From Acidobacteriaceae bacterium (GTDB lineage Bacteria > Acidobacteriota > Terriglobia > Terriglobales > Acidobacteriaceae), in NCBI GenBank assembly GCA_003156235.1, contig PMGP01000313.1, positions 1 to 6,240 of the forward strand: a stretch of 6,240 nt of DNA, in the 5' to 3' direction. Below the pieces are notes generated by a model, which worked only from the letters and a program-made list of their open reading frames with translations, had not been told where the DNA came from and made no database searches. This document shows positions 1 to 5,138 of this stretch, piece after piece; the first letter of the stretch is position 1, and each line of letters starts with the position of its first letter. Position numbers and translations under genes: made by a program.

Positions 1-51
1 ATATCGGCAATTGAAGTCATCGATGAATCGGAGTGACGACGCCGAACCAGG

Positions 52-66
52 CGCTTGGAGCAAGCG
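52..66. repeat. Short perfect hairpin downstream of the hydrolase gene
   Basis: CGCTTG (52-57) and CAAGCG (61-66) are perfect complements around a 3-base loop. The hairpin lies about 28 bp past the hydrolase stop codon. On the minus strand it is not followed by a T run, so it is not a standard intrinsic terminator; it might stabilise the 3' end of the mRNA. The remainder of 1-93 shows no gene. Confidence 0.4.
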
Positions 67-93
67 AAAAGAAATCTTCCTCAGCTTCGCGCA

Positions 94-1773
94 TCACGAC
101 GCCGGTGGAATCAGGATGTCGGTGATGGTATAGGCCGGAACCGTGACCGTGAACTTCGCGCCCAGTCCGGTGATTTCCGACTGAACAATGGAAGCTCCCG
201 ACTTCTGCTGTTCAGCGCCGTAATCGATGCGGCGGCCCTTGGCAGCGACGGTTCCGCCGTTGAGCGTCACCGTTACCGTAATCGAGGAACTCGGATTGTC
301 GTTGACCAGCATCAACCCGTACACACCGTCGCGTCGGTGCGTGGCGTGAACGACTAGAAGCGGATCGCTGGAGGTCGCATTGACAAAGGCGTCTCCGGGA
401 TAGTGCGCCACAATATGCAACATCTCCAGTCCCATGAACGCCGGCCCGAAGCTCTTGCCATCGGATGAAAACATGGAATTGCCGTGCATTTCAGTCCAGT
501 TCACGGACATGGCGCCGGTTTCGATCAGTAGCGAATACACGTCCGCAACCCACAACGCGGTGAAAATCGGATGGTCAATCTTGGGCCAGGTGGGAATCGC
601 CGCTGGCGCAAAGGCAATCCGCGGCAGGTGATCGCTCGGACAATCCTGACGGTACATGCCGAGCATGGCATTCAAAATCGTCCCCAGCTTCGCGCGCGTT
701 CCGCTCAGCATATCGGCCTCGTTCACCGTACTCCAAGTCGGCGGAGAGAGCGAGACGGTCTGCCAATCGATCGTGACAAAATCAATGGCCGGACAGCCCG
801 CCTTCAAAACCTTATCGTCCCAATCGCGCGTCCACTGCTTCGTGCCCCAGTCGGAATCCGAAGGTTGCCCATCTGGCGTGGCCAGCGCCGCGCCGATGCG
901 AATCGTCGGATCGACGGCTTTCATGGCCTTGGCAAAGACTGCGACCTGAGCGGCATAGAAGACTGGCCCAAGGTTGGGATTCCTATCCCGGTTGCCATTA
1001 TCCTTGGCGGGAATCTGCGCATGAAGATCCTGCATGCCGGTGTGCGTACTGCCATAGTAGCCGTTGTTGTACACCTGGTCGCCGATTTGCCATAAATGGA
1101 TGCCGAAGGGCTTAGGGTGGCCGATGCGCAAGAAGTTGAGTCCGTCGTCCTCCGGCACTGGATCCTGGCTGCGCAGCTTTGCCCAGTGGTCGATGGTGTA
1201 CCAGTCCTCTCCGTGCTTGCCCTTGGGCAGCGCGCGCGTATCGGCTACATCTCCGTTGGCGTATGCCACCCAAGCAGCCGCTTCCGCCTCGTCACCGCCC
1301 GAGGCTCCATCACTATTGGTTCCGTAGTTGACCACGATCAGCGCCGTGCCGTAGTTGTCCAGGTTGCGCGCGAAGTTGCCAAAGTTGCTCTCTTGCGCAA
1401 TGTACGGAGGCTGAGATCCCCCGATCTGCGTCAGATCCTTGGAGGACCAGTGATAAAGGTCGGCGATCCCGGCATTGCCGGGATAACGAAGCACCGAGAC
1501 GCCAGCCAGCCGGAGGAACGGCGCCGCAGCGGGCTTGAAGGCGTCGCCGTCGGACATGACCGCCGGCAGGCCGACCGAAGTATTGGTCAGAATATTGATC
1601 GTCTTACTCAAATCCACAGTAACCTTCGACTCCCCAGCGAATGCCGGGCAAGCGACACTCAGCAACACAACAAGTGGCAAAACTGCAACTCGTGATCGTG
1701 TCCAAAGGATGGGAGTGCGCCTCCAAGGGCGCATAAAAAACGAACCCGTCACGGGCGGAAAGCTCTGAAACAT
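94..1773 (-). CDS. Secreted glycoside-hydrolase-like protein (GH51/GH39-like barrel), acid/base Glu replaced by Gln
   Basis: A 559-residue exported protein, probably acting on a plant or microbial polysaccharide outside the cytoplasm. Seen: a basic N-terminus (RRTPILWTRSR, residues 18-28), a hydrophobic core at about 29-42 and an AFA-G signal-peptidase-like site after residue 46. The mature part carries barrel-type motifs reminiscent of alpha-L-arabinofuranosidases and related clan GH-A enzymes: LRYPGN (95-100), VNYGT (148-152), EAAAWVAYANG (164-174), WQIGDQVYNNGYYG (228-241) and NWTEMHG (425-431). A beta-rich C-terminal domain spans about 465-559. In relatives the strand-4 motif reads G-N-E, with Glu as acid/base; here it is G231-D232-Q233. 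E428 is the likely nucleophile. The ATG at 1773 is chosen because GAGAGG lies 8 nt upstream; the internal ATG at 1734 lacks a comparable site. The substrate is unknown and the exact GH family is uncertain. It appears monocistronic. Confidence 0.85.
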   Translation of the reverse strand: MFQSFPPVTGSFFMRPWRRTPILWTRSRVAVLPLVVLLSVACPAFAGESKVTVDLSKTINILTNTSVGLPAVMSDGDAFKPAAAPFLRLAGVSVLRYPGNAGIADLYHWSSKDLTQIGGSQPPYIAQESNFGNFARNLDNYGTALIVVNYGTNSDGASGGDEAEAAAWVAYANGDVADTRALPKGKHGEDWYTIDHWAKLRSQDPVPEDDGLNFLRIGHPKPFGIHLWQIGDQVYNNGYYGSTHTGMQDLHAQIPAKDNGNRDRNPNLGPVFYAAQVAVFAKAMKAVDPTIRIGAALATPDGQPSDSDWGTKQWTRDWDDKVLKAGCPAIDFVTIDWQTVSLSPPTWSTVNEADMLSGTRAKLGTILNAMLGMYRQDCPSDHLPRIAFAPAAIPTWPKIDHPIFTALWVADVYSLLIETGAMSVNWTEMHGNSMFSSDGKSFGPAFMGLEMLHIVAHYPGDAFVNATSSDPLLVVHATHRRDGVYGLMLVNDNPSSSITVTVTLNGGTVAAKGRRIDYGAEQQKSGASIVQSEITGLGAKFTVTVPAYTITDILIPPAS

Positions 1774-1781
1774 GAAACTCG

Positions 1782-1787
1782 CCTCTC
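1782..1787 (-). promoter_or_regulatory. Ribosome binding site deciding the hydrolase start
   Basis: The minus strand reads GAGAGG, 8 nt before the ATG at 1773. This supports that start over the internal ATG at 1734, even though it gives a rather long N-terminal region before the signal-peptide core. Confidence 0.6.
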
Positions 1788-1822
1788 TTCTAACACAAAT
1801 ATAGAGGATGGGATCAAGCCAG

Positions 1823-1844
1823 AGGGCAGGACAGCTCCTGCCCT
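1823..1844. repeat. Perfect 9-bp inverted repeat in the hydrolase leader
   Basis: AGGGCAGGA (1823-1831), loop CAGC (1832-1835) and TCCTGCCCT (1836-1844) form a GC-rich perfect hairpin about 50 bp upstream of the hydrolase start codon. Neither side has a T run, so it is not an intrinsic terminator. It could be a regulator binding site, an mRNA leader hairpin, or one copy of a dispersed REP-like palindrome. The window contains only this copy. Confidence 0.65.
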
Positions 1845-2091
1845 AATCTCAACCAAAGTAAACACTATAGAGGCGCAAAGAAGCAATATGGAATCGTTAA
1901 GGATGCACCAAATTGTTCGGCAAACTGCGAAAATGTTTAATGCGCATCATTGCAATAACTTAGACTTACATTTACATCCCTGATCCGCAGAAGCACACGC
2001 CACATTTAACACCCAGATGCTTGCCGGAAAAGCGTTCCCATAGTCGCCGCTCGCAGTAATCCTAGCATTTACTAGGCTTTACGTCTTTCTA

Positions 2092-2111
2092 TTGGATGTC
2101 TTTGGATGTTC
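2092..2111. repeat. Tandem 10-bp direct repeat TTGGATGT
   Basis: TTGGATGTCT (2092-2101) is followed directly by TTGGATGTTC (2102-2111), giving two copies with eight identical leading bases and a period of one helical turn. It could be a paired binding site or simple sequence drift. It lies next to a small palindrome, CCTAG-N6-CTAGG, at 2061-2076. Confidence 0.45.
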
Positions 2112-2150
2112 TGGGAAGGTGTCTTGGCGAGGGAGGGATTCCTATCGAAA

Positions 2151-2179
2151 TGTAAGTATTTATATCTAAATACGTTACA
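2151..2179. repeat. AT-rich inverted repeat, 12-bp stem with one bulge
   Basis: TGTAAGTATTTA (2151-2162), loop TATC (2163-2166) and TAAATACGTTACA (2167-2179) pair over 12 bp with one unpaired G in the right arm. It sits in the AT-rich part of the gap between fic and the hydrolase gene. It may be a regulator site or a transcription-end hairpin. Its low GC content makes it a weak RNA terminator, although AAATTTT follows it on the plus strand. Confidence 0.6.
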
Positions 2180-2289
2180 AATTTTCACAAAATCAATAAA
2201 CTCAATAGTACACCCATCGAGAATTGGCTTGGGGTTTCCCTGCGGCGTATTCAGTGCCGTTCGCATATTTCTCTCTGTCTAGCACCTCG

Positions 2290-2310
2290 AAAAAGTCCAA
2301 TCGAATTTGG
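2290..2310 (-). terminator. Weak candidate intrinsic terminator of fic
   Basis: On the minus strand CCAAAT-TCG-ATTGG can fold with one bulged A and is followed by ACTTTTT. It begins about 24 bp past the fic stop codon. The stem is only about 5 bp and AT-rich, so termination efficiency is doubtful. Confidence 0.3.
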
Positions 2311-2333
2311 GCGGTGGTTTGCAAACTCGGCCG

Positions 2334-3383
2334 CTACTTTATCATGTAGCGCGCGCCGCGTCCCTTGCCCGCCTGCACCAGGTAGTGCTGCTCGGCGAGC
2401 CGTTTCAGATGCACCTTGATGGTGTTGCGGTTGGCACCGGTCGAATCTTCGATTTCCTTGACAGTGATCTCGCCGCGCGTTTTCGCCAGTTCAAGTATCT
2501 GGCGAGAAAGTGCGGGCAATGACGCGCGAAGCGCCTGTTCCTGTTTCACCTTTGCGGCCAGGTTGTCTTTCTGCTTGACCATCGTTTTCAGGAAAAACAC
2601 CAGCCAGGCTTCCCAGTTCTGCTCCTCCTTGCGTATGGTTTGCTGAGTGCGGCGCAGTGCGAGGTAATAGCTGTCCTTGTTCTGTTCGATCACGCCTTCC
2701 ATTGAGCTGTAGGGAACATAACCATACCCGGCACGCAGCAGAAGCAATGTTGTCAGTATGCGCGAGAGCCTGCCGTTGCCGTCCTTGAACGGGTGGATCG
2801 CCAGGAATACGACAATGAAAATCCCTACCAGTATCAGAGTGTGGTGGCTTTCCTCCTGTACAGATTGATTGAACCAATCGACTATTTCTTTCATCCATCC
2901 GTGCGTTTCAAATGGCGTGGCGGTCTCAAATACCACGCCCAGGCTCTTGCCGTCAGCTCCGAAGGCCTCGACGTGGTTGGTTACCGTCTTATACTCTCCG
3001 CGATGGTCCTGATCCCTGGAACTGTATTTGAGCAACACGCCGTGCAGTTGCTTGATGTGATTTTCCGTGGCGGTGATGACTTCGTAGCCCTCGAAAATCA
3101 TGTCCATTGCATCGGCATAGCCTGCAACTTCCTCCTCGTCTCGGCTGGCAAAGGATTTGGTCTGTAGCCCGGACAGCAGCTTCTCCACCTCTACATCGCT
3201 GAGTTTGGAGCCCTCGATGCGCGTAGACGATCCCACGCTTTCAATCGTGGCAATCCGCCGCAGGCTCGTCAGCTTTTCGGGTGCAAGGGTTTCAATAACC
3301 TTCCAGCGCCCCTTGAACTCGTCGATATCAGCGATGAGCTTGAGGATTTCCGGCGTGATGATGATGTTCTTGATGTCGGGCAT
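2334..3383 (-). CDS. Fic family AMP-transferase-like protein with N-terminal inhibitory motif and C-terminal winged helix
   Basis: Fic enzymes usually transfer AMP from ATP to a Ser, Thr or Tyr hydroxyl of a target protein. Residues here are numbered from a TTG two codons upstream of the chosen start. The catalytic motif HPFKDGNGRLSR is intact (H199 to R210), with the general-base His, the acidic residue and the phosphate-binding GNGR all present. STRIEG at 55-60 matches the inhibitory [S/T]xxxE[G/N] motif and lies N-terminal, which makes this a class II, self-inhibited Fic protein. The substrate flap is probably near YKTVTNHV (133-140). The last 60 residues (about 292-351) read as a winged helix-turn-helix, with TVKEIEDSTGANRNTIKVHLKRL as its core. 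The ATG at 3383 is preferred: GGA lies 8 nt upstream, while for the TTG at 3389 that spacing would be 2 nt. The target protein is unknown. It stands alone and is likely autoregulated through the repeats upstream. Confidence 0.93.
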   Translation of the reverse strand: MPDIKNIIITPEILKLIADIDEFKGRWKVIETLAPEKLTSLRRIATIESVGSSTRIEGSKLSDVEVEKLLSGLQTKSFASRDEEEVAGYADAMDMIFEGYEVITATENHIKQLHGVLLKYSSRDQDHRGEYKTVTNHVEAFGADGKSLGVVFETATPFETHGWMKEIVDWFNQSVQEESHHTLILVGIFIVVFLAIHPFKDGNGRLSRILTTLLLLRAGYGYVPYSSMEGVIEQNKDSYYLALRRTQQTIRKEEQNWEAWLVFFLKTMVKQKDNLAAKVKQEQALRASLPALSRQILELAKTRGEITVKEIEDSTGANRNTIKVHLKRLAEQHYLVQAGKGRGARYMIK

Positions 3384-3390
3384 GGGCAAT

Positions 3391-3475
3391 ATCCATTTTC
3401 ACCCAATTTTACCCGATTCATAGCCAAAAGCAAGAAAAATATCCATTCATACCTATTTGTATCCGTTCGATACCC
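3391..3475. repeat. Three direct repeats around the fic promoter, putative operator
   Basis: On the plus strand, ATCCATTTTCACC (3391-3403), ATCCATTCATACC (3441-3453) and ATCCGTTCGATACC (3461-3474) share ATCC-N-TT...ACC. Their starts are 50 and 20 bp apart, close to whole helical turns, so they would face the same side of the DNA. One copy covers the start region of the fic message and two lie just upstream of the -35 element. This resembles an operator for a repressor, plausibly the winged helix of the Fic protein itself. The binding role is inferred. Confidence 0.55.
3406..3433 (-). promoter_or_regulatory. Candidate sigma-70-like promoter of fic
   Basis: The minus strand has TTGCTT (3428-3433), a 16-bp spacer and TAAAAT (3406-3411). 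The -10 matches five of six consensus bases; the -35 matches only its TTG. It would give a short leader of about 15-20 nt before the ATG at 3383. The direct repeats lie on both sides of it. Confidence 0.4.
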
Positions 3476-3791
3476 AATGGCGGAAATCGCGCATGGAGCT
3501 ACTGAAAGTCCCGAACGTTAGAGGTTTGTACGCCAGCCTAAGCACTTTGGGCAACCCCCGGATTTTGGCGGTTACTCGGCCTATGTCCGGATTGATGATT
3601 TGACAAGAGAAGACTGACATGAGGGAGCTTAGACCCTCGTTCCATTTTACTGTCGGTAATCGTAAGGCAATGATAAAACAGAGGTTATGTCTTGACGTGA
3701 CCTTCGTTTCTGGGCATGATGAGCTTACGTCAATCAGAAACCAGGCCCCGCAGTGTAGCGCGAGGCCGTGCGAAATGTGGGAAAACCAGCA
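3476..3791. other. Divergent intergenic stretch between fic and the small plus-strand gene
   Basis: No recognisable gene is seen here. A minus-strand frame over 3453-4028 and a plus-strand frame over 3619-3885 are open, but they overlap each other and the better-supported gene at 3792, and neither shows family motifs. A 36-codon plus-strand frame starting at ATG 3493 and ending at TGA 3601-3603 has no evident ribosome site. The stretch may hold decayed coding sequence. The one regulatory element seen is a promoter-like site at 3692-3720. Confidence 0.5.
3692..3720 (+). promoter_or_regulatory. Candidate promoter of the 3792-4136 gene
   Basis: TTGACG (3692-3697, five of six bases), a 17-bp spacer and CATGAT (3715-3720, four of six bases) form a sigma-70-like site. 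It would give a leader of about 65 nt before the ATG at 3792. Only sequence resemblance supports it. Confidence 0.35.
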
Positions 3792-4136
3792 ATGCCAATC
3801 CAAGTCAGTCCGCTGTTCACGGATTCCAAGCTCCAGCCGGGGTGCGCCTTGGAGGACAAGATCGACATGTTTGAGGACCAGATGAGCGGTTGGCTGCTTC
3901 GACACGCCCACGCGCTCTTGGACGAAAAATATGTCTCGCGCAAGGATGCGGGTTTCGCGGTCTTGACGCTGGCAACAGCATACTTTGAGCCCATCGAGTC
4001 TTACCACGCAGGCCTTTCGAGTGACCACAAATCGAAGCTATTTTTTAGACGGGGTTTCCTGCGCGTTTTTCTCAACTTGTCCACAACCCTAAAGAACAAC
4101 GGCTTCAAGGACGCTGAGCAGTGGCAGCGGACATAG
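3792..4136 (+). CDS. Hypothetical protein, small soluble, helix-rich
   Basis: The 114-residue product has no signal peptide or membrane segment. Its pattern is that of a real protein: an amphipathic stretch LEDKIDMFEDQMSGWLLRH (20-38), then AGFAVLTLATAYFEPIES (53-70) and SKLFFRRGFLRVFLNL (81-96). The blocks GFAVL...YFE..ES and FF..GF..VF recall a hypothetical family I have met in other bacteria but cannot name. No catalytic motif is visible, so no function is given. The ATG at 3792 has GGGA 9 nt upstream; an in-frame GTG at 3768 would add eight residues but its GAGG lies only 2 nt away. The gene converges on ppk2, with 19 bp between the two stop codons. Its abrupt end after about 114 residues may be a truncation of a longer family member. 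Confidence 0.6.
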   Translation: MPIQVSPLFTDSKLQPGCALEDKIDMFEDQMSGWLLRHAHALLDEKYVSRKDAGFAVLTLATAYFEPIESYHAGLSSDHKSKLFFRRGFLRVFLNLSTTLKNNGFKDAEQWQRT

Positions 4137-4150
4137 CAGATGTGTGTTTC

Positions 4151-4158
4151 TGACGTCA
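4151..4158. repeat. 8-bp palindrome TGACGTCA at the convergent gene junction
   Basis: TGACGTCA overlaps the ppk2 stop codon (4156-4158) within the short gap between the converging genes. It is too short to be a terminator alone, and no T-tract hairpin was found in either direction here. Confidence 0.3.
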
Positions 4159-5025
4159 CTTCACCAACAGCTTCTTGATTGCGCGCAATTCGAGACGGCG
4201 CTTTGCGGTGGTTTTGGGATATGCCATCTTGATTTCTCCCAACGCATCAAGGACGATTTGGGAGACGATTAGGCGTGCGTTCTCCTTGTCGTCAGCGGGA
4301 ACAATGTACCATGGCGCGTGATGAGTGCTTGTCGCATGGAAGCAATCCTCGTAAGCACTCATATAGTGTTTCCAGTACTTCCGCTCGTGAATGTCTGCGG
4401 TGCTGAACTTCCAGTTCTTTTCCGGCTCATCGATGCGCTCAAGGAATCGCTTTCGTTGCTCATCGTAAGAAAGGTGCATGAATATCTTGATGATTTGCGT
4501 GGCGTTGCGATGAAGGTGCTTCTCCAAATCGACGATCGAGCCAAACCTCTGCTTCCAAACATTCTTGTCGTCGCGCAACTCTAGGGCGAGCCCCTGACTG
4601 CGGAGAAGTTCTGGGTGCACTCGAACGACCAGTACCTCCTCGTAATAGGAACGGTTGAAGATGCCGATCCTGCCGCGTTCGGGAAGGCGGCAAGTGGTGC
4701 GCCAGAGAAAATCATGTTCAAGCTCCTCGGCGCTTGGCTGCTTGAAGCTGAAGACCTCGCAGCCTTCCGGATTGACCCCGGACATGACGTGGCGTATGGC
4801 TCCGTCTTTTCCGGCAGCATCCATGCCTTGGAATATCAGGAGCAACGCTTGGCGATGTGACGCGTAATGAAGCTGTTGCAGCGAGCTCAGCTTCTCCAAG
4901 TGGCGAAGCAGAATTTCCTTGTACTCCTTCGTAGACTTGTAATAGGGGTCGACAATCGTCGGCCACTTGTCGAGGTCGACTTTCTTGTCTGGCGTCACGC
5001 AATAGTCTTTCGAATCGATGGTCAT
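4156..5025 (-). CDS. ppk2: Polyphosphate:nucleotide phosphotransferase, PPK2 family
   Basis: PPK2 enzymes move the terminal phosphate between inorganic polyphosphate and nucleotides in the cytoplasm, usually making nucleoside di- or triphosphates from polyphosphate. The 289-residue product is a full-length single-domain PPK2. Seen: Walker A GMDAAGKDG (67-75) with K73 and D69, the block HVMSGVNPEGCEVFSFKQPS (79-98), the Walker B-region motif IGIFNRSYYEEVLVVRVHPE (120-139), and a basic lid around RKRFLERIDEPEKNWKFS (191-208). The wording of these blocks fits the group that phosphorylates AMP and ADP (class III-like) better than the short GKGG-type class I proteins; this subclass is inferred. 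The ATG at 5025 has AAAGGA 4 nt upstream and is preferred over the in-frame TTG at 5046. The gene lies about 113 bp downstream of the broken ATPase on the same strand. The C-terminal tail is basic (KRRLELRAIKKLLVK). Confidence 0.95.
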   Translation of the reverse strand: MTIDSKDYCVTPDKKVDLDKWPTIVDPYYKSTKEYKEILLRHLEKLSSLQQLHYASHRQALLLIFQGMDAAGKDGAIRHVMSGVNPEGCEVFSFKQPSAEELEHDFLWRTTCRLPERGRIGIFNRSYYEEVLVVRVHPELLRSQGLALELRDDKNVWKQRFGSIVDLEKHLHRNATQIIKIFMHLSYDEQRKRFLERIDEPEKNWKFSTADIHERKYWKHYMSAYEDCFHATSTHHAPWYIVPADDKENARLIVSQIVLDALGEIKMAYPKTTAKRRLELRAIKKLLVK

Positions 5026-5029
5026 ACTT

Positions 5030-5035
5030 TCCTTT
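5030..5035 (-). promoter_or_regulatory. Ribosome binding site deciding the ppk2 start
   Basis: The minus strand reads AAAGGA, 4 nt before the ATG at 5025. The upstream TTG at 5046 has no comparable site, so the shorter protein is favoured. Confidence 0.55.
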
Positions 5036-5138
5036 CGGTGCCCCAAGTCCTTCCGGTGTTGGGTCTCACGATCGGGTTAGTGAGGGACAATGATCAGTGT
5101 TCCAAGAATGCCGGGCACTATCAATCGCATCTGGGTAC

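Larger units (their letters stand above)
1774..2333. other. Gene-poor intergenic stretch between hydrolase and fic
   Basis: This stretch holds the hydrolase leader with a strong inverted repeat (1823-1844), a tandem 10-bp repeat (2092-2111), an AT-rich inverted repeat (2151-2179) and a weak terminator-like hairpin after fic (2290-2310). The part around 2140-2215 is clearly more AT-rich than the flanking genes. A 64-codon minus-strand reading frame (2072-2266) starts with ATG but has no convincing ribosome site and no recognisable motif. No good sigma-70 promoter for the hydrolase was found; TATAGT on the minus strand at 1864-1869 is the best -10 match, with a poor -35 element. Confidence 0.6.

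Noticed and set aside
52..66. Hairpin as intrinsic terminator of the hydrolase gene
   Set aside because: On the minus strand the stem is followed by CCTGG rather than a T run, so it does not fit a rho-independent terminator.
571..1095. Long plus-strand frame opposite the hydrolase gene
   Set aside because: The minus-strand frame there carries coherent barrel motifs and a signal peptide; the opposite frame is rich in Arg and Pro with no motif, as expected for an antisense shadow in GC-rich DNA.
2072..2266. Minus-strand 64-codon frame with an ATG start
   Set aside because: There is no convincing ribosome site and no recognisable family, and it runs through the AT-rich inverted repeat and the tandem 10-bp repeat. 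It is kept as part of the intergenic description only.
3493..3603. 36-codon plus-strand frame starting MELLKVPNVRGLY
   Set aside because: It is too short to judge by composition and has no Shine-Dalgarno site; there is no evidence that it is translated.
3453..4028. Open minus-strand frame of 191 codons
   Set aside because: It overlaps the better-supported plus-strand gene at 3792-4136 and the fic operator repeats. The product has no recognisable motif and looks like an antisense shadow over its first half.
4718..5002. Arg-rich minus-strand frame inside ppk2
   Set aside because: It is a shifted-frame shadow of ppk2, whose own frame holds intact Walker motifs throughout.
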